Origin: Coptodactyla brooksi
Taxonomy: Eukaryota; Arthropoda; Insecta; Coleoptera; Scarabaeidae
Assembly (NCBI GenBank): GCA_033557675.1
Contig: JAWQRM010000708.1
Coordinates: 1 to 20,317, forward strand
Reading direction: 5' to 3'
Length of the DNA: 20,317 bases
Made by a program: the position numbers and the translations under genes. Shown one piece after another: positions 1 to 9,617 of the stretch (position 1 is the stretch's first letter; each line of letters begins with the position of its first letter). The notes below the pieces were generated by a model. It saw nothing but the letters and a program-made list of their open reading frames with translations. It was not told where the DNA came from and did no database searches.

Positions 1-139
1 AAATGGTATCGAAAAATTGTATGACCGCTATAATCGTTGTATCGCCTTCGAAGGCAACTACATTGAATAATAAAATCAAATTTTATCAAAAAAAAATTGT
101 TTTCTATGTTAGACTACGAACTTTTCAACCCAACTGTTA
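1..139 (+). mobile_element. 3' end of a mariner-like element (truncated by window edge)
   Basis: Reading from base 2, the sequence encodes NGIEKLYDRYNRCIAFEGNY and ends at a TAA at 68-70. This is the typical carboxy end of a mariner-like transposase (GIEKL...R...CI...G.YIE). A stretch ending ACTTTTCAACCCAACTGTTA follows at about 120-139. It resembles the right terminal inverted repeat seen on many insect mariners and gives a likely element end near 139. The catalytic part lies outside the window, so I cannot judge whether the copy is intact. It is on the same strand as the Nab2 gene that follows and probably sits in an upstream intron of it. Confidence 0.75.
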
Positions 140-765
140 CTTAACATGTATTTTATTTATTTTGTCAATAAATAAATAAACCTTTTATACTCACACACTA
201 AAATAAACTTCATTTTATTTACCTCAGAAAACAACCACTGGGAACTACAACTAAATAACTATATATTGCTTTTTATGAAATTGTTGGTTCAGTTACAAAA
301 ATACTCGACCGTAGTTGTCTTATAATTAAAATAGTTATCTTAAAATAAGTCATTTTTACCTTTTATTGAAACAGAACAATAAATTGAGCTCCAAAGAGAA
401 TTCGAACTAGCGACCTTTGGCTTTCATAGCAAGTGCTCTACTGTTGGACTACCAGTAGTCTCCTAAGTCTTCAGAAAATCAACCTCTTGCTTCTCCCTGC
501 CCAAAAACCCAAATACTGCACCTCACCACTTGCTCTCTAAATGAATATATCGAGACACGTTTCCTTATAACAAAATATGAACACTAAGGTTGTGCGTTTG
601 GAGCCTTCGATTTAGTAACTTAATAAAATAACTTCTATGCAGGATTCGCAGCTTTGAATCCTAGCTCAAAAGGGTGATTTTCACATGTCACACATGTGAA
701 ACATTTGCCAAATCGACCACGATTATTGCCAACAAGGTAACATTTCTTTTTATTCTTTTTTATAG
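140..765. other. non-coding stretch upstream of the first visible Nab2 exon
   Basis: Apart from the tRNA-like segment this is AT-rich sequence with no open frame I can support. A short stretch at 680-765 has splice-like borders, but every frame that would join the next exon in phase is broken by a stop. I therefore read it as the end of a Nab2 intron, finishing with a T-rich tract and TATAG at 761-765. Confidence 0.5.
388..460 (-). repeat. decayed tRNA-like sequence (SINE head or tRNA pseudogene)
   Basis: On the minus strand this stretch reads like a tRNA body. It has a D-arm/A-box-like part (AGTCCAACAGTAGAGCA), an anticodon-arm-like part (CTTGCTATGAAAGCCAA) and a B-box-like part (AGTTCGAATTC). 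The acceptor stem does not pair and the T stem is poor, so this is not a working tRNA gene. A tRNA-derived SINE or an old tRNA pseudogene fits best. I could not mark the 3' tail or target duplications. Confidence 0.5.
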
Positions 766-1205
766 ATGATTTATTTCCAAACGAACAATCCCTAAATAAA
801 CGTGAAAAGCTCAAAGAACAGCTAAGAAAAGTTAACGTGCTTGATGCCTCTCTAACGCCACCTATACCCCCTTCAAGAATAGTCGAAACCACAGATGCAG
901 CAATGCAAAAAACCAGGGAGCACTCTAGAATAGTGTACGATTTAGACAACAGCTCGCCAAGAAAGAAATCGGCTCTCGAACGGTTGGGGAAGAGGCGAAG
1001 TAGCGAAAATGATGACATTGAGTTCAAAATGACATTGAAAAAGTGCAAGATTAGTTTAAGTGAAATCCGGCGCGAAGAAGAGAAGTTGCTAGGAATACAA
1101 AGAATTGAGAAATCTAAGAAAGAAGAAAGGGACAGAGATAGGAAGAAAGCTGTTAAAGTAGACAAAGACGGGACGGAGGAAAAAGTAGATCGTTCACAAC
1201 GAGAG
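766..1205 (+). CDS. Nab2: Nab2 exon A (charged linker)
   Basis: The acceptor is TTTTTTATAG at 756-765. The exon starts with two bases that finish a split codon, then DLFPNEQSLNKREKLKEQ and onward. It ends in phase 0 at a GAG|GTAATA donor. The carboxy half is very basic and acidic with likely helical, coiled-coil-like content (KSKKEERDRDRKK). Confidence 0.8.
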
Positions 1206-4200
1206 GTAATAATAAAGAAAAATTAAAATGTAATTTATTTATATACGCTACAGAATTTATTCATAGACAGTTTAAAAATTTGTCAATAATTTAGTTGTAG
1301 CGTATGTAAATAAATTGCCTTCTAAAGAAGTAATTGCAAAATTAAAAAAAATTTCTACATGTAGAGTGCTTTATTACGATTGGGTGTAATGTCGAAAGTG
1401 GCTATACCGAAAAAACAACCAGAGACAGTAGACGAAGAGATAACACTAAATAAAGAAGTGCCTAGTACAGTAAAAGTGAAGCCTAGAATTATACCACCAA
1501 ACGCACCTCAAGCAAATAAAAACCTTTTATTAAAAGCCGTTGCAGATGCTCAGAGGAGTATAGCACAAACACCATCTGTAGGAGCTACAGCAAAGGTATT
1601 TTATTAGTCCATGTAATTTATTTACTGATTTTAACCATTTGAAAGCAATTTTACACTTTCAATAGTGAAAATAAGTTAATTTTTGATTACACAACTACTA
1701 GCTTTGTGTTTTTTGCTGTTCTTTCCACTTTACCAAAATCCCAAGCTATTCAATTCTCTCACCTCCCATATTTGTTTACCTTACCACCTCAATTATTCTA
1801 TTAAATACTATTTAAAACTTGTTCTATAATAATGTATTAAAAATTGTGACATTTAGTTTTTTAAATCACCAATTTGTAATTTTAGCCTGATGCACTGTAT
1901 ACGAAAAAATATAAAGAAAAATTAGCAGAGAAGAATACAAAACGTAAAGCAACAGGTAAACATAAAAGCAAACTACAAGACATCATTTCTCACATTTCGA
2001 AGAACATAGAAACATCAAGAACAACAGATTTAAATGACATGGAATACGTGCCGAAACCTGTAAGGCGTTCAGAGTCAAGTTCTTCGCAAGTGCAGTATAT
2101 TCCAAGTCCGAAGGAGTCTAAATCAGAAATTGAAAAGAAGTCTCCAAACTTCATAGTTACGTTAGACGGCATCGATAAGAGAAAATTCGAAAAACCAACT
2201 GAGGAAAAAGTTGAAAAAAAACGGAGAACACCTTCGCCTATTATTTTCGATAAAGTTACTTCACCTGTAAAGAAGTCAATTAATGTGCCTGATATTCTAC
2301 CGAAAGTACACACGTCGCCTTCGGTTAAGAATAAGGAGCGGTGTAAATACTGGCCAAGCTGTCGACAAGGGGAGAAGTGTGAATTCGTCCACCCGTCTAT
2401 GCCATGCAAAATCTTTCCTCAGTGTAAATTTGGAGACAAATGCCTTTATATACATCCGAATTGTAAATTCGAGAATTCATGCACTCGAAGGGATTGTCCA
2501 TATAATCATAGTTCGCTACCTAAATCTGTTGGTAAGTTGTATTTATTTACCGGTTATATTTTAATTTTTGCATTATCGGTCATCATTCTTTTCACAATTA
2601 CAGTAGATTATTGGGTGTTTTAAACTGAACCTTAACATCTCCACAAGGTTTGTGTTGCTGTAAAAACTACATGTAAAACTGCACGAAGCAACTTGAAGAA
2701 GAAAAAACGACAGAAGGTTGTCTCTTTCTAAGTTCTAAGATTGGTCTAATGAAAGCTCCGTCCTGTCCTCTATGTGTACTACCAGATACTCTCGTTCACG
2801 ACATGTACAAATACCTTCAAATTACAAGTACCAAAGTATACTGAATTCAATACAATTCAAGAAGTAAACACAAATTAAATACAATTTTTGTACAACAAAT
2901 GATATATTTGAGCGATTACATATTTTCCATTTTATTCAATAATCTTTTGTCATCCTTCCATCAACTTTCCATACTGCTAGAACATCTGGGATGTTCTAGC
3001 ATCAGTGAAAAATTAAAGCAAGTAGGATTTCACAGCATCATCTTTAAAGTCTTACTATTCAAGCAGTTTTGCAAACATGAACATAAATGGTAATCTGATG
3101 GCGCCAGGTCAGGCCTATATTTCGGATGTGATATCAGTTCCCAACCATGCTCCAAAAAGTTTTATCCTGTCACTAAAGATTTGCCATCTATTTCTGAATG
3201 TTTTGCTTTGATTGCTGCATTTAATTTCACTACTTCTTTATAGTACACACCTGAATTAATCATTTGATTTCTTGGAAACAACCCAAAATACACAACACCT
3301 TTGTAATCTTATCAAATTAACAGCATGATCTTCTTTTGATGCAATTCAACTTTCGATGTGGGTTGTGCTGTTTCATCACATTTGCTCTACAGTTTTTATC
3401 GATCAATGTTATTGTAAATAGTGCACTTCTCATGACCAACTATCATTTGTTTCAAAAATGAATTGTTTTCTAAATGAATCTCTTTCAATTCAACTTTTTA
3501 ATGAATCCAGGCTCCTGTAAATGTCTGTCATCAACTTCAGTTCGTGGACAGGAATATTGGTTATCGTTGAGTGAAAAATGTCCAAAATGAAATTCGATAA
3601 ACCAATCTTAACAAGTGTGTTACGTTAAGACATCAACACCATAAATTTTACATATCTCTTTAAGAGCATAAGTAACTTTCTTGCCTTTATAAAAATAAAA
3701 AATTACAATATGACAAAAATCTCTTTTGCGCTCCATGGTAAACTCAACACCAAACTAGGGCATGTAAAGAAAATTACGTGCAAGTTACTTGGAAAACAAG
3801 ATAAATAGAAAATAGATGCAAATGCCAAAAGAAATAAATCATTTTATTAATAGCAGTTCAAAAAAGTTACTAAAGCTCTGCTACATTTGAAAAAATTGAT
3901 ATTATTTTTGCAGAAATCAATATATTTAAATATAAAATAAAATACTTTTCATATATTTAATACCAAAAAAGAAAAATAAGAGATTAATTAATGTTGCTTA
4001 GAGCAGATTGATTTACTGAAAAGTTATAAGCGAATCATTATTGCTATGTGTATTGCATTACCAGATAACTATATAATTTTCCTAATAGTTGAAGTTGTTT
4101 TAGTTCAATACTTCTTCCTTTTCTTTCAGTGTCGAGAACACAAGTTCTTGCAGTACCACAGGTAACTAAGTCTTTGCAAACCTGCAAATTCTTCCCCAAC

Positions 4201-4335
4201 TGTACCAACATCCACTGCACATTTTACCATCCCAGGCCATGCAAGTTTGGAAAATTCTGCAAAAACCAAACTGAGTGCACTTTTCTTCATCCCAGGAACT
4301 CGAATTTAACTTGGAGAAGCCACTTGCAGGTTTAG
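766..4335 (+). CDS. Nab2: Nab2 / ZC3H14, poly(A)-RNA-binding CCCH zinc-finger protein (3' part, four exons)
   Basis: I join exons 766-1205, 1365-1595, 1886-2531 and 4130-4335. All borders are GT-AG and all phases agree. The product carries five tandem CCCH fingers at its carboxy end. Three have spacing C-x5-C-x5-C-x3-H (fingers 1, 2 and 5) and two have C-x5-C-x4-C-x3-H (fingers 3 and 4). This number, order and spacing is diagnostic of the ZC3H14/Nab2 family. Family members are nuclear, bind polyadenosine RNA through these fingers, and act in poly(A)-tail length control, splicing and RNA export. Upstream lies a charged, lysine/glutamate-rich region containing two SALxRLG motifs (KSALERLGKR in the first visible exon, SALLRLGV at the start of the second). 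The PWI-like N-terminal domain of the family is missing because it lies left of the window. The stop codon TAG is at 4333-4335. No coding damage is seen. Confidence 0.88.
1232..1316. repeat. foldback (21-bp inverted arms) filling the first visible Nab2 intron
   Basis: Arm 1232-1252 (AATTTATTTATATACGCTACA) is the reverse complement of arm 1296-1316 with a single mismatch, around a 43-base spacer. The surrounding intron is only 159 bases (1206-1364), so over half of it can fold into one hairpin. It may be a tiny foldback element or an intronic RNA structure. Confidence 0.8.
1365..1595 (+). CDS. Nab2: Nab2 exon B
   Basis: The acceptor is CTACATGTAG (ending 1364) and the donor is AAAG|GTATTT. 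The exon is 77 codons in phase 0 on both sides, starts SALLRLGVMSKVAIPKKQ and is basic. The segment LLLKAVADAQRSI is predicted helical. If the exon were skipped the reading frame would be kept, so cassette use is possible. Confidence 0.75.
1886..2531 (+). CDS. Nab2: Nab2 exon C with zinc fingers 1-3
   Basis: The acceptor is TTTGTAATTTTAG and the donor TTG|GTAAGTT leaves one base of a split codon. After a lysine- and serine-rich stretch come three fingers: CKYWPSCRQGEKCEFVH, CKIFPQCKFGDKCLYIH and CKFENSCTRRDCPYNH. If the following intron were not removed, the frame would run on to a stop at 2621-2623. Confidence 0.85.
2899..3736 (-). mobile_element. dead mariner element inside the last Nab2 intron
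   Basis: Read on the minus strand from the ATG at 3736, the translation begins MERKRDFCHIVIFYFYKGKK, a mariner N-terminal helix-turn-helix domain. Further on come FLKQMIVGHEK, HQKKIMLL, DYKGVVYFGLFPRNQ, RPDLAPSDYH and a C-terminal NGKYVI. Several in-frame stops and frameshifts interrupt it. The region that should hold the second catalytic Asp (HDNARPH type) is deleted. The first catalytic site reads GHEK, with His in place of Asp. Only the third site (PSDYH) is kept. The span is roughly 180 bases short of a full transposase. Terminal repeats are not clear. Confidence 0.85.
4130..4335 (+). CDS. Nab2: Nab2 last exon with zinc fingers 4-5
   Basis: The acceptor is CCTTTTCTTTCAG. The first two bases complete a Val codon with the previous exon. 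Fingers 4 (CKFFPNCTNIHCTFYH) and 5 (CKFGKFCKNQTECTFLH) follow, then a short tail and stop TAG. Confidence 0.87.
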
Positions 4336-4422
4336 TTTTTGTAGGTTTTTGTGTGAATATAATTTCAAACAAATCAAATCGTGGATTATGTTTTTCTCAA
4401 GAAGAAAAGGTACCTAATTTGA

Positions 4423-4428
4423 AATAAA
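4423..4428 (+). promoter_or_regulatory. Nab2 polyadenylation signal (first candidate)
   Basis: AATAAA lies 88 bases after the Nab2 stop, and another lies at 4601-4606. The first gives a very short 3' UTR; the second would allow one of about 290 bases. Which one is used cannot be told from sequence alone. Confidence 0.5.
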
Positions 4429-4686
4429 AAAGATTGATGAACTTTATTGTAGTATAATAATTATTACTATTAATTGTATTTGATTGTGTATATGTAAGGT
4501 GTAAATACAGCATTTTCAAAAAAGCAAAATAAAATTTTCTTTTGCGGAGTGGAAAGAGAACATTCTACAGTTGCAACTGGTTTTAAAATAATTATTTCAC
4601 AATAAAGCAAGGATCTATGTTCTCTTATAGTGTCCTCAGTTTGCACACTTCCTAATTTGAATAAACTAAATAATTAATAATGTATA

Positions 4687-4863
4687 ATGCAAGATGAAGC
4701 ATCTTATTGTGGGATATGCAGTGATGTGTTAACCATTATTGACAAATTGACTACTTTCGAGAAGACCCATTCAGAACTTTTTGAACACCCTCTATCAGAT
4801 GTCCTGAAATTTAATTTTTCTCAAGGAGACGAAACGATACTAGATGCTTCTTCCTACTTTTAA
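4687..4863 (+). CDS. 58-residue ORF with an N-terminal CxxC, unidentified
   Basis: ATG at 4687 opens MQDEASYCGICSDVLTIIDK and ends at a TAA at 4861-4863. The ratio of charged to hydrophobic residues looks protein-like. The start (C-x2-C, then a helical stretch with F, L and D) recalls the first half of the insect ZAD zinc-binding domain, but the second Cys pair is absent. It could be a broken first exon of a ZAD zinc-finger gene, a pseudogene, or chance. No continuation was found in the next kilobase. Confidence 0.25.
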   Translation: MQDEASYCGICSDVLTIIDKLTTFEKTHSELFEHPLSDVLKFNFSQGDETILDASSYF

Positions 4864-6660
4864 ATGACAGCACACTCTGAAATGAAATAATAACTACAGG
4901 TAAGGTATTTCTAAAAAAAATCTAAGAACTTTCTAAGAATTAGTTCAAAAGTCTAATCAGTCAAGAGATATGATCTCCTGAACAGAAAACCATTAGAGTA
5001 GATCTCGATTTCAGTTAAATTGCATCGATCACAAACTATTGTTAAAGTTATTGCAACTTAACAAAAGAAATTACGCCATTACGATGACAACAGAAAGTTT
5101 GCTATTCTCAGACGAAATGAAATAGTATATCAACTTTCACTTTAAAATCTTATTAGGTTTGTATTGTATTCTTGATAAAATGTTAATTACCATTGGCAGG
5201 TATGTTATCAGATTAATGCATACACGAACATTGCACATCATGCTGTGCAACTCCCATACCAAAAATGTGTCACTTAAGCCAGAACTTTTCTGGCTCTAAT
5301 TTAGACAGCGTTAGATGTTCTGTAGCAAGTTTTAAATTGTGCATTACGCTTTGCAGTATTATGTTGTTGATGGATTGGGTTGTCTATGCGGTTTTTGGGT
5401 TACATATCTTTCAATATTATACAAATAAATGAATATTTTGTACAATATATTTATTACAAATAATAGAATAACTAAAATCAAATAAGAAATGTGTATAATA
5501 ATAATGGTTTGAGTTTTTGAAATGAAGTATTCCAGTTATAATAAGATGATTTTTTAAATAGCCTTCAAACTGAAGAGTAATTATCACCATAGAAGGATCT
5601 ACGACGACGAAACGTGTTTTCTAAAAGGTTCTGGTTGAATCTACTCAGCCATGAACGGTGAAGACCCATTAATTTATTGTACTCCCATATTTCTGCAAGC
5701 TTTGCAAGAAATTTGGGAGCTTAAGCACTGTCATGCTGTGATGTATATACTTTGTATTGTTAAAAACCAGTACGTTTACAAAATGTACAGAATAATTTCT
5801 AAAATATTTTTTTAATTTCCTTTAATTTTTAAATTCTAATTTATTTTCTCAACAGAATAGTAGCAGAAACAGCTTATTTGCTGAATAAACATGGCAAAAA
5901 TGTTCTCCTGCTTCTATTAAATAATCCATTCGTTATACAAGATATTTAGTAACATGTAGGACACACTCACAAGATACATTCACGAGCTGGAAGCAATAAA
6001 CAAGTTCATATAAACATACTGTATAGAAATTACGCCTTGTAGAAAATTTGTTATTGGACGCAGAAGTAAAGAATGAACAACATTGCTTTGGTGATCGAAA
6101 AAGCTTAATGTTTTGATTCCATTCACCACAGCAGAGTTGATGAACGGTTGGATGGCAAGCAGGTACATTTTTTTATGGTCATCATACTGAATAATTCTTA
6201 AAAATTGGGTGTTTTAAAAAGAACTTATAGAAAAGAAGGTGCATGAACCAGAAACCAAAGTCTCAAATGTTAAACAATTGCAGGACAACTCATAACTTAA
6301 TAAATTCGAAGTTATTGACATCACTTTTCAACAATGTCATGTATCACAAGCAGTAGTTCAAGAGTTAGGTACAAAACAATACAACTGCAATGACATAGTG
6401 GCAAGAAAATTGTTTTACTCATAGGGTCCGATATAGCAGGTAAGATAATGTTCAGAAAATTGTATTTTTGGATTGTGGTTGGCTGAAATTTTGTTCACAT
6501 AAGTCTTAATAGGTAAAATAACTTAGCATTTGTGCTTTAATATCCAGTTTATGGCAGCTGGATGTACCCGGAATAGAAGATTCAGGAAAGAAGTCAAAAA
6601 CAACTGTAGAGAATGCTGTTCAGTCATTCAAAGACTACAAATGAAACTACCTTAGATTGA
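4864..6660. other. intergenic stretch, no supported gene
   Basis: I see only short broken frames here. There are two compact hairpins, 5231-5250 (TTGCACA/TGTGCAA) and 5277-5295 (AGCCAGAA/TTCTGGCT). At about 5850-5945 a broken frame reads VAETAYLLNKHGKNVLLLLL. It faintly recalls the DDE core of Tigger/jerky transposases, but the key Asp is not there, so I do not call it. Confidence 0.4.
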
Positions 6661-6674
6661 TATGGACATCTGCT

Positions 6675-6775
6675 GTCACCAAATTCAATTTTGGTGTGAT
6701 AGTTATAATTTGTTTAACTTTGTTTATAAAGCCAAATGCTCCAAATCTCCAACTATGTAGAGTTGGAGGTTTGGA
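6675..6775 (+). repeat. local repeat family, copy 1, with hairpin 6741-6774
   Basis: The core AATTTTGGTGTGATAGTTATAATTT, then AACTTTG and TAAAGCCAAATGCTCCAAATCTCCAAC, matches the copies near 12.0 and 17.6 kb. Here the end forms a hairpin, CCAAATCTCCAACT / AGTTGGAGGTTTGG (one T-G pair) around a 6-base loop. That suggests the element border is palindromic or that two copies meet here. Confidence 0.55.
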
Positions 6776-6794
6776 TTGGATTTCTACATTAAAA

Positions 6795-7600
6795 GCAATT
6801 AAATTGTTTAAAATGTACTCCACCTACAATACATGATTCACATCATCTTCTCATCTAGTCCCATATGGGTGCAAAAATTCCTGGCTTATTCCTAATGATA
6901 TAACTCTGCTCAATACGTTCATGTAGAATTTGTACTCTAAGTCAAGCATATTAAAAACAGGGATCTAAACCATCCAACTGGTGCTCCTCCTCTAATACAT
7001 ATCCCGTGGTGGCAATTATTAAGATATTCTCTAGCTACCAGACTACAATGAGGTAACACTCCATCATGCATGAACCAGAACTGATGCCGACTATTCAGTG
7101 TAACATTTTCCATAAGACCAATTAGTTCACCTCCAAAAAATTACTGTACATTTGTCTATGTAGTTTTGCTGGCAGGAGAAAGGGGCCGATTAAACAATTC
7201 TCGATGATACCCATTGCAGGAAATGATACACATTACAGGAAAATTTTTCTTTATGTTGGTATTGATAAATCGCTCATAGATTATCTTCTGTCCATCAGTG
7301 GTTATTACATTGAAACTCAGCAACTAGACATACTTGCAGTCAATACTTTTGTAACTATTATCCTAGTGCTTGTTTCTGGATTCTCTTCAATCATCTCTAG
7401 AATTCGTTCCTCTAAATAAGGATTTCTAATTCTTCTTGCTTATCTGTTTCACGCAATCAGTGGTGAATAGAGGTAAAGGTTTTCTTGTTAGAACGTCTTT
7501 GAGGATAGGTTGCATGGTAAAGTTGCACAGCTTCTCTCGTTTTCCCATTAGCTCTCCCACACGTGAAATGAATATCCACCATTTCAATGTTCCTGTAGGT
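6795..7600 (-). mobile_element. decayed DD41D-type mariner transposase
   Basis: Minus-strand translation across frameshifts shows the order of this family. The N-terminal part is EMVDIHFTCGRANGKTREAV followed by LYHATYPQRRSNKKTF. The second catalytic region is FWFMHDGVLPHCSLVAREYL. A GGAPVGW stretch comes next, then after a frameshift NMLDLE at the third Asp position. The C-terminal part is RNKPGIFAPIWD followed by CIVGGVHF. Much of the middle is lost or scrambled. Stops and frameshifts make it inactive. It lies between the converging genes. Confidence 0.75.
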
Positions 7601-7752
7601 TTGATTTGCAAGATTCATGTGTACATAAATGACAAAAAAAGTAATTTTTTAAAGTAATTGACTTAAACACACCCACAAGCAAGGAGAGTTATTTGACAAT
7701 TAAAATATAGTAATACCATTATATATTATCTAAAATACAATGCCTTTGTTTA

Positions 7753-7780
7753 TTTTACTTCAAATGCGATTGAAGTAAAA
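7753..7780. repeat. 11-bp perfect inverted repeat
   Basis: TTTTACTTCAA, six bases, then TTGAAGTAAAA. It lies just beyond the candidate polyadenylation signal of the minus-strand gene. Confidence 0.75.
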
Positions 7781-7846
7781 TTCGAATTTGGGAATCTTCC
7801 AAATTCTTTCCACTTTAAAAAACAAGTCATTTGGTTTTGTAAAATA

Positions 7847-7852
7847 TTTATT
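7847..7852 (-). promoter_or_regulatory. candidate polyadenylation signal of the MBD-F-box gene
   Basis: TTTATT on the plus strand is AATAAA for the minus-strand gene, about 410 bases after its stop. Another AATAAA, at 8047-8052, would give a shorter 3' UTR. The stretch 7640-8263 shows no coding sequence. Confidence 0.45.
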
Positions 7853-8263
7853 GAAAATTGTTTAATAATTTACACTTTCCTTTTTGTTTTTCAAAACGAT
7901 ATTATATATATGAACTTTTAATCAGGAATAAACGTAAAGATTCTTACGAAAATAAAACAGTTATAATGCATCATTTTGAAATAAAACAACACTTAAAAAG
8001 ACGTCTATTTTAATTGTACTTACTGAATCCTAATTACCATTCACATTTTATTTTACAAGTAATAACGAAGAAAGTGGGGAACATAAACGTGTCTCAAAAT
8101 TTAAAATGAATCTTAACGCAATACAAAAAACAAAAAAAATTTACAGTGTTGTGAAGTCGGAGATGTGCAGAAAAATTATCAATATTAATAAACTAATCCT
8201 TAAATAAGAAGAAGGTAAATAGTATCCTGCTAACATCTAAATATAAGTGTCTGTGTTTCATTT

Positions 8264-9617
8264 TTAACTCGTTGAATCGGATATCGTCTGTCTCCATGTG
8301 GCGTGGAAAGGGATTTTTAGTATTTTCACGCGTGTCGAGGGTAAGTTAGCGAGTAGCAGTTTTTGCAGGTTAGGAAGTGGTAAGATTTCCACTTGCGGTG
8401 GTTCGGAAGTCTGTGGGGGCGGGTCGGATTTGTCCCCTAACAATGGAACTGGTTTCAAAACCGGAATACTATCGCCGTTCCCCACAGGCTTCTTATCCTT
8501 CTTCTCCTTTTTCTCACTATCCTCACACTGGTCAACAAATAGTTCGGTAACACGCAACAACTCCAAGGTAACACCCCACACGAAATGCGATAAAGTGTTT
8601 TGCAATCGTAACACCCCACCTAGTACCATGTGATTTGTGGTTGCACTCTGAGAAATGTACGTGGGAATAATTAATAACTTCTTGATATTGGTACAAGATC
8701 CTAGGGCCTTATCAAATCCTGCCTTGATATCAAAGTTCACCAATTCCAACTGTTCAAGGCGAGGCATGTTCCTTACCGCTTCCAATATTTCGAATGTGTA
8801 GCAAGTACCTTGCCCTTTCTCCAAACGTAACTTTTCCAACTTGTCTAGTTTCGATAAAATTCCAGATCCAAAAGTGTTTGGTAAGTCCGTACACTCGCCC
8901 AACTCTAAAGAATCTAAATTTTTGAGTTCGGCAATCACGTCCAGGTTTAATTTATGTAAATCTTTAATCGAAGTCAACGATAGTGATTTCATGTATTTCA
9001 ATTCTCTGAGCGCTGTTAAATCGGACGTTAGCATCAACCCGTTTGTTGCTTTTAACTTTAACTCTTGGAGATTAGCCGCATTCACTAATGGCTCCAAAGA
9101 TAGGCTCTCGCATTTGACTGCTAAAGCAGTGATTACTTCGAGTTTGGGATTAGTACAAGCCAACTGTTCGACGACGGCGGCTGGGCATCTGCATAATTCC
9201 AATCTTCTTAAAGAATCCACCTTCTTTATAGCTTCAGAAAATTGAGGCCACAATTCATCTCCAACGCTGCTGGGCAAAAGCATTTTACGTAAATCTAGGT
9301 GAACAGTACCGTGTTTTTGCAAAGTATCTGCTAAGCCATCAAACGAGTGGATTTGGGAATTTTTCATTCTGACGGTTCGCCATAACACCGGATGGTTAGC
9401 GACGTCTCTCCACATCGTACAAACACAGCCAGCTCTCAACAAATCTTGAACCTTCAAATATTGGAATACGTATAACAAGGTGCCGTAACCATATGCCAAA
9501 TTCTGCATATAGTTTTCCATAAATTTCGTATCTAAGGGCTTATCATCAAAGGAATTGAGACGTTTTGCCTTTAACGATGATTTTGGAGTAGGTTTCAGCG
9601 CAGGCGACTTAGAAGCT
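8264..9617 (-). CDS. last exon: F-box and leucine-rich repeats
   Basis: The acceptor is a long T tract ending TTGTTGCAG. After about 40 basic residues comes an F-box at roughly residues 46-85 of the exon (TLLYVFQYLKVQDLLRAGCV, then CTMWRDVANHPVLW), with the usual L, F, YL, VC, W, P and LW positions. Then repeated LxxLxL units follow, for example LRRLELCRC, LEVITAL, LQELKLKA, MKSLSLTS, LDSLELGE, LEKLRLE, LEQLELVN, IKKLLII. A Lys-rich insertion (EKKEKKDKK) and a Pro-rich stretch interrupt the array before a final repeat (LQKLLLANL). TAA stop at 8264-8266. Confidence 0.88.

Noticed and set aside
388..460. A functional tRNA gene
   Set aside because: The acceptor and T stems do not pair and the anticodon stem has mismatches, so only tRNA ancestry is supported.
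680..730. An extra Nab2 exon ending at a CAACAAG|GTAACA donor
   Set aside because: The frame that would join exon A in phase contains a TGA, and there is no acceptor after it.
837..1226. Met at 837 as the start of a separate 129-residue protein
   Set aside because: The frame is open upstream to a good acceptor at 765, and the sequence continues in phase through the other Nab2 exons. The part after 1205 is intron.
2639..2720. A basic coding exon inside the last Nab2 intron (VKTTCKTARSNLKKKKRQK)
   Set aside because: The splice borders are weak and it does not resemble any part of the ZC3H14/Nab2 family.
5850..6170. Second Tigger/jerky relic
   Set aside because: Only a short hydrophobic run before the expected Asp looks similar; the Asp-Asn-Ala core and downstream blocks are absent.
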